A stretch of DNA of 54,534 nucleotides, taken from contig JADIMR010000088.1 in NCBI GenBank assembly GCA_017694565.1, positions 1-54,534 of the forward strand. The letters are read 5' to 3'. The first letter of the stretch is position 1. Every line of letters starts with the position of its first letter. The notes under the pieces were generated by a model, which worked only from the letters and a program-made list of their open reading frames with translations, was not told the DNA's origin and searched no databases. Shown in pieces: positions 28,772-37,581 of the stretch. The position numbers were made by a program, and so were the translations under genes. Source of the DNA: Candidatus Enterocola intestinipullorum (GTDB taxonomy: Bacteria; Bacteroidota; Bacteroidia; Bacteroidales; Paludibacteraceae).

Positions 28772-30218
28772 GACTGTTTCCAAAATAAGCATAAGTTCGG
28801 AGTTGTTTCAAGTAGAGCCGTTGCAGTATTACGTATGCCGTCTTGCCGAGTATTGCAAAGTGCCGGATAACAAAATGCTTTCGTTGCAGATTCTTGTAGA
28901 GGAGGTGATAACGCATATCATAAAGAAAGCTTGCAACGGCAAAAGCGATGAAACCATAGAGCTTACGGTTTCGTATATGCCGGGTGTGTTCGTCCTTTCT
29001 TTCCACTATTGGGGACTGCCGTTCGGTTATGACATAGACAAGCCGCAAGACGAGGGCGATTTCATAAGTATGCAGCTTATACGCAAGATGGGGTCGTCGT
29101 ACAAGATGAAACAAGACGGCAAGGCAGGGCAAACCATAGAGATTCAGATTGCTTTGAATCTGAGCGTGGAGGAGCGCAAACCTTTGGCCGAGGTGTCGGA
29201 CAAGGCACTCGCAACAGATGAGGTAAGCATACGCAAAATTGAGCCTGACGATATGGAATCGTTGGTACAATGTTTGTATTCGGTTTTCGGTTACAGCTAT
29301 TCTGCCGACGATGTTTATTTCCCTGATGCCATACGTAAAAAATTGGTTGAGGGCAGTTACGACGGCATTGTGGCAGTAAATACCTCCGGTGCGATAGTCG
29401 CTCATGTGGCCATGCTCAAGGATTCTCCGAGTGATATGGTGTGTGAGTGCGGACAGGCATTTGTCCTGCCTACGTATGGCAGGCGCGGCTTGTTTGCCAC
29501 CTTAAAAGAACGCTTGCTTGAAGTTGCCGATCAAAAGGACCTGTATGGTGTTTATAGCAGTGCCATAGCCAGTCACCCGTATACGCAAAAGGCTAATTTG
29601 GCGTTGGGATGCGTGGAAGTTGGATTGGAATTGGCGTATATCTTGGCAGATTTGCAAAGTTTCATCGATCGTGATGGCAAGGAAGAACGCCAGTCTGTTG
29701 TAAGTTTCTTTCATACATTGAGCCGGCAGAACAAGCAGAAAATACTTGTTCCGGCCGAGCATTGCGACATTATACGTAAAACATACGAACTTCTTGCAAT
29801 GGATCGGGATTTTGTTACCGTGTCCGAGCAGGCATTGCCGGATGTTCCATCGGAAATAGAGTCGAGTGTTAAGACGGCATGGAATCAGGTACATATAAAA
29901 ATCAATAATGCCGGTAGTGATTTATTGCGCCATATAGATGGTATAATAAGGCGGTCAATGGCATCGGGTTGCGTGATGTGTTATTTGTCGTTGCCGATGT
30001 GTCGGGAGTTTACTCCTGCTGCCGTGTATGCTCTGCAAAAGATGGGATTCTTTTATTCCGGCATATTGCCATACGGCTTTGACGGCGGAGATATGCTGCG
30101 TATGCAGTGTCTGCTTGGAGTAGATGTTTCGCCTGAATATGTGGTTACTGCAAGCGAGTGGGGCAACGAGTTAAAAAATTATGTTTTCATGCAGAAAAAC
30201 AAATACAATATATGTTGA
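28764..30218 (+). CDS. RsbW-like HATPase domain (degenerate) fused to GNAT acetyltransferase-like domain
   Basis: N-terminus LAEYCKVPDNKMLSLQILVEEVITHIIKKAC...VLSFHYWGLPFGY aligns with the HATPase of 31436-33766; then VSIRKIEPDDMESLVQCLYSVFGY...CGQAFVLPTYGRRGLFATLKERLLEVA (GNAT). Overlaps upstream CDS by 8 nt. Confidence 0.8.
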   Translation: MYKTVSKISISSELFQVEPLQYYVCRLAEYCKVPDNKMLSLQILVEEVITHIIKKACNGKSDETIELTVSYMPGVFVLSFHYWGLPFGYDIDKPQDEGDFISMQLIRKMGSSYKMKQDGKAGQTIEIQIALNLSVEERKPLAEVSDKALATDEVSIRKIEPDDMESLVQCLYSVFGYSYSADDVYFPDAIRKKLVEGSYDGIVAVNTSGAIVAHVAMLKDSPSDMVCECGQAFVLPTYGRRGLFATLKERLLEVADQKDLYGVYSSAIASHPYTQKANLALGCVEVGLELAYILADLQSFIDRDGKEERQSVVSFFHTLSRQNKQKILVPAEHCDIIRKTYELLAMDRDFVTVSEQALPDVPSEIESSVKTAWNQVHIKINNAGSDLLRHIDGIIRRSMASGCVMCYLSLPMCREFTPAAVYALQKMGFFYSGILPYGFDGGDMLRMQCLLGVDVSPEYVVTASEWGNELKNYVFMQKNKYNIC

Positions 30219-31423
30219 AACAGAAAGGAATTTTAAGTAAAAATTATTTGCTGTTATGGTCGGGGCAGCTTGTAAGCCAGATGGGAAACAGATTATATCT
30301 GATGGCCTTGTCGTGGTATTTTGTTTCGGAATTGGGCGATAATACAGCATTGTTTTTGGTATTTATATTTTCGAGTCTGCCATCGTTGCTTTTCGGAGCT
30401 TTCGTGGGCCCGTTCATAGAACGCTGGAATAAAAAACATATAATGATTGGTTGCGACTTTATTTGTGCTGCATTGGTTGGAGTGTTGGCATGGCTGGTTA
30501 GCATAAATGAAGCACACAATTATATCATATACGCAGTATGTTTTTTGCTTAATACGATGAATTTGTTTTTCAGCCCTTCTGTAAATTCAATGATACCGTC
30601 CATACTTGATGAGGATAGCTACCAGCAAGGAATGTCGTATATGAAAATGATTACTTTTTTGGGGCAAATCATGGGAGCGGCGGTAGGAGGATTGCTTGTA
30701 GGATTCTTCGGAGTATATCTTACCATACTTATAAATGCCATATCGTTTTTTATTTCCGGTTTGGCTGAAATATTCATCACCTATAAACCCGAAATAGTCC
30801 AAAAGACGGGATCTTATATAAGCGACTTAAAAAGTGGTTTGAAATATGCGTGGTCAGATAAAACGGTACGGTCCGTGCTTACCGTCTCAATCGCTTGTAA
30901 TTTGTTCATTCCTACATTCATGGTTTTCCTGCCCATAGTCATTAAGACTCATTTGGGATTAGATGCCCGTCATTATGGCTTTGCTGATGCCATGATGCCG
31001 ATGGGAGCGGTTGTCATGGCAGTGTTTTTATCTAAAGTCAAATTCAATTTGCAGCCATTGCAAGTGCTTGCCACAGGTATAGGTGGCTTAGCTGCAGCAT
31101 TTATGCTAACAGTATTTTTACCATATTATCCGGTGATAATGTTCAGTGTTTTTTGTTACGGCTGTTTTACCAATTTCATAAACATACAGGTCATAACTTA
31201 TTTCCTGCATAGGGTTGATAAAGATTTTCGGGGTAGATTCTTTTCCATTCTGGAGTCGTTCTCGTTTGCGTCCATATCAATATCTTATGTTTTGTCAACC
31301 ATATTGTCGTCCCAGTTCGACACCAAGATTGCAATATTGATTAATGCCGTTTGTCTTATAATAATAACGTTGACAGCCCTGATGTTGCAACGTTCAGTTG
31401 ACAAGGTTAATGTAAAAGCTTAG
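30212..31423 (+). CDS. MFS transporter, MFS_3/EntS-like exporter
   Basis: YLLLWSGQLVSQMGNRLYLMALSWYFVSELGD...; start overlaps upstream stop (ATGTTGA). Confidence 0.88.
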   Translation: MLKQKGILSKNYLLLWSGQLVSQMGNRLYLMALSWYFVSELGDNTALFLVFIFSSLPSLLFGAFVGPFIERWNKKHIMIGCDFICAALVGVLAWLVSINEAHNYIIYAVCFLLNTMNLFFSPSVNSMIPSILDEDSYQQGMSYMKMITFLGQIMGAAVGGLLVGFFGVYLTILINAISFFISGLAEIFITYKPEIVQKTGSYISDLKSGLKYAWSDKTVRSVLTVSIACNLFIPTFMVFLPIVIKTHLGLDARHYGFADAMMPMGAVVMAVFLSKVKFNLQPLQVLATGIGGLAAAFMLTVFLPYYPVIMFSVFCYGCFTNFINIQVITYFLHRVDKDFRGRFFSILESFSFASISISYVLSTILSSQFDTKIAILINAVCLIIITLTALMLQRSVDKVNVKA

Positions 31424-31435
31424 TAATAGCTGTAT

Positions 31436-33766
31436 ATGTTTCGTTCGTTTTCCACAAGATTAAGTGTTTACATATTGATAATATCCGGCATGGTTTTTTG
31501 CTTTGCCACGGCTATGTTTTACAGTTACTCGAGCGAACGGGAAGAAAAACAAGCCATACGCTATACCATGTCGCTCATTAATAATATGTCGTTGAGTTTG
31601 GGCGAAACTTTGGAACAGATAGAAAACGAGTTGAATTATACGGGACAGTTTATAACTGATTCGGGTACGAATCCCAATTTGCCGGCAACGGTGGAGCGTA
31701 TAATTAAAAACATACCATCAATCATGGGTAGTGGCATAGCCTTTGAACCATATTGTTCTCCTTCGGGAGATGAGTATTGTATGTATTATACAAATTTGGA
31801 CAGTACGGGTAATGCACATACCAAGATGTTGGGAGGAAAGGATTATGACTACTTTGAAATGCCGTGGTACAAAGAAACCATAAAATCCGGGAAACCAGGC
31901 TGGTCCAAACCTTATTTCGACAAGGGCGGAGGGAATCGTCTTATGATTACTTATTCTGTTCCGCTTAGAGACAAAAACGACCGCATATATGCAGTTATAA
32001 CGGCGGATTTGTTTTTGAACGAGTTTTCCTCGCAGTTGGACAGTCTAAAGCCGTATAATGATAGCTATACTTTTTTGTTAAGCAAAAACGGAACATTCCT
32101 TGCCCATCGCGATAAGAAACTTGTTATGGCAAGTACCATATTTTCAATATCCGAGAAAGCAGGTAATACTTCTTTTGCAGAGTTGGGCAGAAAAATGCTC
32201 AATGGAGAGAGTGGCACTTACGTAATTACCAATTTTGACGGGGATCACGCTCTCGCTTTTTTTACTCCAGTGCCCATTTTGGGCTGGTCTATATGTAATA
32301 TCTGCCCGTATGATACTATCTTGGGACACGTGCGTTATACAGCCTTGCTTGCCCTTATAGTGCTTATGTGCTGTTTGTTGGTGCTGTCCGTTGGTATAAG
32401 AATCATGGTGAAAAAACAGACTCGTCCTCTCGAAATGTTTGCGGATGCGGCACGCAAAGTGGCTAATGGAAATTTCAATGAGGCTTTGCCCGAAATATCC
32501 ACAAAGGATGAAATGCTTACCCTTCGCGATTCATTTGCATACATGCAAAAGTCTTTGGCGAAATACATCGAGGATCTAAAAATAACTACCGCCGAGAACG
32601 AGCGTATAAAAAACGAGTTGGATATTTCGCGCAATATACAAATGGATATGTTGCCATTTGATCTGCCCGAGTTTTCTGTTGGACAGGATGTGGAGCTGGC
32701 TGCCGAATTGGTGCCGGCAAAACAGGTAGGAGGCGATTTGTACAGTTACAGTTTGCGCGATAATAAATTGTTTTTTGCCATTGGCGATGTATCCGGTAAA
32801 AGCATACCTGCCGCATTGGTTATGGCTGTTACCCAAAGCCGTTTCAGCAGTGTTTGCAATTATACAGATTCCCCTGCTGAAATAATGAACTTTATAAACA
32901 AGCAAACTTCGGACAAAAACACAAGATGTATGTTTGTTACCATGTTTGCCGGCGTATTGGATTTGTCGAACGGTAAACTTCGTTATTGCAATGCAGGTCA
33001 TGAATTGCCGTTATTGGTAACTGCCGACGGACGTTCGGCTTTCGTGGACATAAGAAAAAATCTTCCGTTGGGAGTTTGCGGCGATTTCCGGTATCGTGAA
33101 AGCTCGTTGGTTTTGGAGAAAAATTCCAAAATTGTTTTGTATACCGATGGCGTTAGCGAGGCAGAGGACAAAAAGCATTGTTTGTTTTCGCGAGACCGTT
33201 TGCAGGAACTTGCCGGTCGCTTGTCGGACAAAAATGCCAAAGAAAGTGCAAACATAATATTGCAGGCAGTTAAAAATTATGCCGATGGAGCAGATCAGAG
33301 TGATGACATAGCTGTTATGGTGCTTACATACAAGGGCGATAGGGGCGAGCTTATTTATAAGGACGAATTAGTCATGAAGAACTCTGCCGATGAATTGAAG
33401 AAACTGTACGGTTTTATCGGAAAAGTTGCAGAAAAGTGTAAGTTTGATCCGAAATTGAGCAACAATGTTTTGCTTGCCGTGGAAGAAGCAGTGATAAATA
33501 TAATTTCGTATGCTTACGATAAAAACACCGTAGGATATATAGATATTAGTGTACAGTGCACAAGTAGTGTGTTGCAGTTCCACATAAAAGACTCGGGAAA
33601 GCCTTTCAATCCTTGCGCTTCCAAAGCTGTGGATACTACGCTTACGGTGAAGGAAAGGCCAATAGGAGGCTTAGGCATATTCCTAATGGAAAAACTTATG
33701 GACGAGGTAAGTTACCAACGTACAAAAGACGGTTACAACTGCCTTTGCTTAAAGAAATTAATATAA
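31436..33766 (+). CDS. Membrane sensor (Cache-like) - HAMP - SpoIIE/PP2C phosphatase - C-terminal HATPase
   Basis: Two TM regions; LVPAKQVGGDLYSY, FAIGDVSGKSIPAALVMA, KIVLYTDGVSEAED, DQSDDIAVMVL (SpoIIE); LLAVEEAVINIISYAYD / HIKDSGKPFNP / PIGGLGIFLMEKLMD (HATPase). Confidence 0.92.
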   Translation: MFRSFSTRLSVYILIISGMVFCFATAMFYSYSSEREEKQAIRYTMSLINNMSLSLGETLEQIENELNYTGQFITDSGTNPNLPATVERIIKNIPSIMGSGIAFEPYCSPSGDEYCMYYTNLDSTGNAHTKMLGGKDYDYFEMPWYKETIKSGKPGWSKPYFDKGGGNRLMITYSVPLRDKNDRIYAVITADLFLNEFSSQLDSLKPYNDSYTFLLSKNGTFLAHRDKKLVMASTIFSISEKAGNTSFAELGRKMLNGESGTYVITNFDGDHALAFFTPVPILGWSICNICPYDTILGHVRYTALLALIVLMCCLLVLSVGIRIMVKKQTRPLEMFADAARKVANGNFNEALPEISTKDEMLTLRDSFAYMQKSLAKYIEDLKITTAENERIKNELDISRNIQMDMLPFDLPEFSVGQDVELAAELVPAKQVGGDLYSYSLRDNKLFFAIGDVSGKSIPAALVMAVTQSRFSSVCNYTDSPAEIMNFINKQTSDKNTRCMFVTMFAGVLDLSNGKLRYCNAGHELPLLVTADGRSAFVDIRKNLPLGVCGDFRYRESSLVLEKNSKIVLYTDGVSEAEDKKHCLFSRDRLQELAGRLSDKNAKESANIILQAVKNYADGADQSDDIAVMVLTYKGDRGELIYKDELVMKNSADELKKLYGFIGKVAEKCKFDPKLSNNVLLAVEEAVINIISYAYDKNTVGYIDISVQCTSSVLQFHIKDSGKPFNPCASKAVDTTLTVKERPIGGLGIFLMEKLMDEVSYQRTKDGYNCLCLKKLI

Positions 33767-33778
33767 AGATTAAACTAT

Positions 33779-34078
33779 ATGGAATTTGTTATAACGGAAG
33801 GAGAAGGTAAATCGAGAATGCGTATTTCCGGACGTTTGGATACCCTCAATTCCGAGAAATTCGAGAAAAGAATCCAAGAACTCTTGCCCCTGACTAAGGA
33901 TTTGGAAATAGATTGCGCGAATCTGGAATATATTAGCAGTTCCGGTTTGCGTTGTTTCTTGTTTCTGTTGAAGTCGGCACAAGAAAGCAAGCATACTGTT
34001 ACCCTTGTAAATATGACAGCTCCGATCAAGGAAGTTTTCGACATCACGGGTTTCAGTTCCATGTTCAATATTATTTAA
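33779..34078 (+). CDS. STAS-domain anti-anti-sigma-factor-like protein (SpoIIAA/RsbV-like)
   Basis: MRISGRLDTLNSEKFEKRIQELL...DLEIDCANLEYISSSGLRCFLFLLKSAQ...VFDITGFSSMFNI. Confidence 0.93.
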   Translation: MEFVITEGEGKSRMRISGRLDTLNSEKFEKRIQELLPLTKDLEIDCANLEYISSSGLRCFLFLLKSAQESKHTVTLVNMTAPIKEVFDITGFSSMFNII

Positions 34079-34112
34079 TGGCCGGTAAAAATACGGGTAA
34101 TGCTAAAACAAG

Positions 34113-34215
34113 TTTGGCATTGCATTCGGCTTTCACTATATTTGTAAAGGATATGTTGCACTCGGCAACAATCCACAAGCAAACTTGGTGGCTCCTGCTT
34201 TCGTTTGCATTATAA
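34113..34215. repeat. Intergenic repeat related to family C, distal flank of the Lux-like operon
   Basis: TTCGGCTTTCACTATATTTGTAAAGGATATGTTGCACTCGGCA...GCAAACTTGG...TTTCGTTTGCATTATAAG; shares CTTTCACTATATTTGTA, CTCGGCA and GCAAAC/GTTTGC arms with 24631-24842. Confidence 0.6.
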
Positions 34216-34246
34216 GTTGGTAAAATTTTCACTAAAAACATAAGTT

Positions 34247-34999
34247 ATGTCTGAAAGGATTTTGGTAGTAGACGATGAGGAAGATTTATGCGAGATCATT
34301 CAATATGGTCTTGAAAAGGCAGGTTTCATAGTGGATGTCGCTTACTCCGCCGAGGAGGTCATGAAAATGAATTTGAATTTGTACAGTCTCTTCCTTTTGG
34401 ATGTGATGATGGGCGAGATTTCAGGATTCAAACTCGGGGCGTACTTGAAGAAGAACGAGAGTACCAAAAACATTCCCATTATTTTCATTACCGCGAAAGA
34501 TACGGAAAACGACAAGTTGATGGGCTTTTCCATAGGTGCTGACGATTATGTGTCGAAACCGTTTTCCATTAACGAAGTCGTGGCAAGGGTCAAGGCGGTG
34601 CTTAAACGGACCACGCCTGTTTTGAAGCAGACCTTGTTGAACAAGGCAATGGGCATACTTGAAGAAAAGCCTGCGGAAGAAGCAGGGCAGTACAAAAGGG
34701 TATCATACGAAGATTTATGCCTGAACCTGCATAACAAGACCGCGTTCATTGGCGACAAGGAGATACAGCTTACCAAAAAGGAATTCGAACTGTTGGCTCT
34801 TTTTTTAAGCAAACCCGATACTATATTTTCGCGTGAGCAGTTGTTGGCTGATGTTTGGAAAGGGGAATCATACGTTTTGGACAGGACCATAGATGTCAAT
34901 ATAACACGCTTGCGGAAAAAGATAGTACCATACGACAGGCATATTGTAACCCGTCAAGGTTACGGATATTACTTTTCAACATCCTCGCATTTATCATAA
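34247..34999 (+). CDS. OmpR-family response regulator (no adjacent kinase)
   Basis: ILVVDDEEDLCEII...LFLLDVMMGEISGF...GADDYVSKPFS; winged helix LTKKEFELLALFLSKPDTIFSREQLL...DRTIDVNITRLRKKI. Confidence 0.95.
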   Translation: MSERILVVDDEEDLCEIIQYGLEKAGFIVDVAYSAEEVMKMNLNLYSLFLLDVMMGEISGFKLGAYLKKNESTKNIPIIFITAKDTENDKLMGFSIGADDYVSKPFSINEVVARVKAVLKRTTPVLKQTLLNKAMGILEEKPAEEAGQYKRVSYEDLCLNLHNKTAFIGDKEIQLTKKEFELLALFLSKPDTIFSREQLLADVWKGESYVLDRTIDVNITRLRKKIVPYDRHIVTRQGYGYYFSTSSHLS

Positions 35000-35020
35000 T
35001 CGATTTGCGGATGTTAATAA

Positions 35021-35054
35021 AAAAAGCGTTTGAAAAGATTTTCAAACGCTTTTT
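35021..35054. terminator. Bidirectional terminator
   Basis: AAAAAGCGTTTGAAAA-ga-TTTTCAAACGCTTTTT. Confidence 0.85.
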
Positions 35055-35067
35055 GTTTTTTTGCCAA

Positions 35068-36243
35068 TCAATACTCAAATACCCCGTTTACGCTTTTTAT
35101 GGTGAGGCGTGTTTTGTCCGAGGCCTCCACGCGACCTACAATCCGGGCAGGAATGCCGAAACTTTCCGATATTTCAATGACTTTTCCGGCGTGTTTTTCA
35201 TCCAAATAGATTTCCATACGGTGTCCCATATTGAAAACCTTATACATTTCGGACCAGTCGGTGCCGCTTTGCTCTTGTATAAGTTTGAACAACGGGGCTT
35301 CGGGGAACAGGTTGTCTTTTATGACGTGCAGATTCTCCACAAAGTGCAGGATCTTGGTTTGTGCTCCGCCTGAACAATGCACCATGCCGTGGATTTCAGG
35401 ACGCAGGTTGTCGAGTACTTTCTTTATTACGGGGGCGTAGGTGCGGGTGGGGGATAGAACCAGTTTGCCCGCGTCCAAGGGAGACCCGTCCACTTTTGAA
35501 GTCAGCTCCATCGCTCCGGAATATACCAAATCGTCAGGAACGGCAGGATCGAAACTTTCCGGGTACTTTTTTGCCAAATATTTTGCGAAAACGTCATGGC
35601 GTGCCGATGTGAGACCGTTGCTTCCCATGCCGCCATTATATGCCTGCTCGTATGTGGCCTGTCCGTATGAAGCAAGGCCTACGATTACATCGCCCGCCTT
35701 GATATTGGCATTGTCGATTACGTCCGAACGTTTCATCCGGCATGTTACAGTGCTGTCCACGACAATCGTGCGGACCAAATCGCCGAGGTCGGCGGTTTCC
35801 CCGCCGGTGGAATAAATGCCGACTCCCATTGAACGCAAATCTTGCAATAATTCTTCCGTACCATTTATTATGGCGGCAATGACATCGCCGGGAACCATGT
35901 TTTTGTTCCGTCCTATGGTGGAAGACAGCAATATGTTGTCGGTAGCTCCAACGCAAAGCAGGTCGTCGATATTCATTATAAGCGAATCTTGCGCTATGCC
36001 TTTCCAAACCGACATGTCGCCCGTCTCTTTCCAATAAATGTATGCCAAGGACGATTTCGTACCAGCTCCGTCAGCATGCATTATGTTGCAGTAATCAGGA
36101 TCCCCGCACAGTATGTCCGGCAGAATCTTGCAAAAGGCTTTCGGGAAAATACCTTTGTCTATGTTTTTAATAGCGTTATGTACATCCTCCTTCGCAGCTG
36201 AAACGCCGCGCATCATGTACCGTTGTTTGCTGTCTGTTGCCAT
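35068..36243 (-). CDS. purM: Phosphoribosylformylglycinamidine cyclo-ligase (AIR synthase)
   Basis: 391 aa; ADGAGTKSSLAYIYWKET, MNIDDLLCVGAT, GETADLGDLVRTIVVDSTV. Confidence 0.92.
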   Translation of the reverse strand: MATDSKQRYMMRGVSAAKEDVHNAIKNIDKGIFPKAFCKILPDILCGDPDYCNIMHADGAGTKSSLAYIYWKETGDMSVWKGIAQDSLIMNIDDLLCVGATDNILLSSTIGRNKNMVPGDVIAAIINGTEELLQDLRSMGVGIYSTGGETADLGDLVRTIVVDSTVTCRMKRSDVIDNANIKAGDVIVGLASYGQATYEQAYNGGMGSNGLTSARHDVFAKYLAKKYPESFDPAVPDDLVYSGAMELTSKVDGSPLDAGKLVLSPTRTYAPVIKKVLDNLRPEIHGMVHCSGGAQTKILHFVENLHVIKDNLFPEAPLFKLIQEQSGTDWSEMYKVFNMGHRMEIYLDEKHAGKVIEISESFGIPARIVGRVEASDKTRLTIKSVNGVFEY

Positions 36244-36244
36244 G

Positions 36245-37147
36245 TCAATTCAGTTTGTAGCGGTAGGTGATTGTCCCGCTTTGTATAATGTCTTCGTCTA
36301 TCCCGTTGAATTTGGCTTTCATCGCCGCCTGTTCGGCGTTGCGTCGCATTGTCGCGTCTCCTATGGTGGTCCCTGCCGCACCGGCCTTGGCACTTATGAC
36401 GTTGCCTTTGCCGTCAACTTCTATGCTTACGACTATGACACCTTCCTCGTTTTTGTTATATGCCGGTTCTGGCAAGCGTCCCGAGATCGTCCTTCCGTTC
36501 AATCCCCAGCTGTGTCCGCTACCTGTCCCTCCGCCCGTGTAATTGTTGCTTTCAGCGGTTCCTTCCAGCTTGCCTTGGTTGCCTCCGAACGCACTGATGC
36601 CCTGGCTTTGCGCTTTGCTGCCGCTGCTGCCTTTGCCGGTAGATGAAAACGCGCTTTTTCCTGCCGCCATGGCTTTTTTCCTTTGAGTTTCCTCGCGTTT
36701 GCGCTGCTCGGCCAATTTGCGTTGCCGTTCCTCTTCCTCACGGCGAAGCCTCTCTTCTTCAGCCCGTCGTTCAGCTTCGAGGCGTTCTTGTTCTTCCGCT
36801 TTTTTGCGGGCTTCTTCTTCCTCTTGCTTTATCTTTAAGGATTCTTCTATGTCTTGTGTCTGCAATTCGGCTTGCGATGGAGATGGCTCCGGTGCAGGCA
36901 ATGGAGCGGGTTCGTCCACCAAATACTCTTCAATGGCACTTTGCGGTGCAGGTTCGAAAAGTCCGCTGCCCGTATCGTCAGTTCCGTAATTCACGCTCAA
37001 TCCTTCTTCCTCCTGCGGCAGCAGGGCCTTGATTCCGAACAAAAGCATGGAAAGCAACAGCAACAGATGGAAGATTACTGTTCCGACGGTTCCGGCAATA
37101 CGGCTTTCGTATTTTCTTATTATGTTTTTTTCGTCCGGCTTTTTCAT
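36245..37147 (-). CDS. TonB/TolA-like energy transducer
   Basis: Single N-terminal TM, long charged E/R/A-rich coiled linker, C-terminal TonB-like domain GVIVVSIEVDGKGNVISAKAGAAGTTIGDATMRRNAEQAAMKAKFNG. Confidence 0.85.
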   Translation of the reverse strand: MKKPDEKNIIRKYESRIAGTVGTVIFHLLLLLSMLLFGIKALLPQEEEGLSVNYGTDDTGSGLFEPAPQSAIEEYLVDEPAPLPAPEPSPSQAELQTQDIEESLKIKQEEEEARKKAEEQERLEAERRAEEERLRREEEERQRKLAEQRKREETQRKKAMAAGKSAFSSTGKGSSGSKAQSQGISAFGGNQGKLEGTAESNNYTGGGTGSGHSWGLNGRTISGRLPEPAYNKNEEGVIVVSIEVDGKGNVISAKAGAAGTTIGDATMRRNAEQAAMKAKFNGIDEDIIQSGTITYRYKLN

Positions 37148-37563
37148 TGTTGCCTGAGCGGTCTTGTGGCTATTACCAATTTGAATTTGTTTTTGTTGGC
37201 AATGTCCAACACCTTCACTATTTCGCGGTAAGGCACGCTTTCGTCCGCGTACAGGGCGATGTACATTTCGGGCGTTGCGGCAACCACCGATTGCAGGAAC
37301 GGTTCGATTTCAGAAAAATCCACTTGTCTTTCCTGTTCCTTGCCTTCCGCAACGTAAAAATTCAATGCCGCATCTATGTATACTCTCGTTATGGGCGTGG
37401 CTGCCGTTTGCGAGGAGCTTTGCGGCAACAACAGCTTGATGGCCGACGGAGTTACTACTGTCGATGTTATCATGAAGAATATCAACAGAAGGAATATCAA
37501 GTCGGTCATTGAGGACATGCTGAACGACGGATTCGCCTTATGTCTTTGTTTTATCATCTGCAA
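37144..37563 (-). CDS. exbD: ExbD/TolR biopolymer transport protein
   Basis: SFSMSSMTDLIFLLLIFFMITSTVVTPSAIKLLLPQ; 4-nt overlap with downstream TonB-like gene. Confidence 0.92.
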   Translation of the reverse strand: MQMIKQRHKANPSFSMSSMTDLIFLLLIFFMITSTVVTPSAIKLLLPQSSSQTAATPITRVYIDAALNFYVAEGKEQERQVDFSEIEPFLQSVVAATPEMYIALYADESVPYREIVKVLDIANKNKFKLVIATRPLRQQ

Positions 37564-37581
37564 ATACTAAAACATGAAACT

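Noticed and set aside
31436-34078. Assuming the SpoIIE/STAS/HATPase set controls rpoD at the window end
   Set aside because: rpoD lies 20 kb away among housekeeping genes; no sequence evidence links them.
36690-36880. Glu/Arg-rich low-complexity stretch as an unusual element
   Set aside because: Explained by the coiled/charged linker of the TonB/TolA-like protein.
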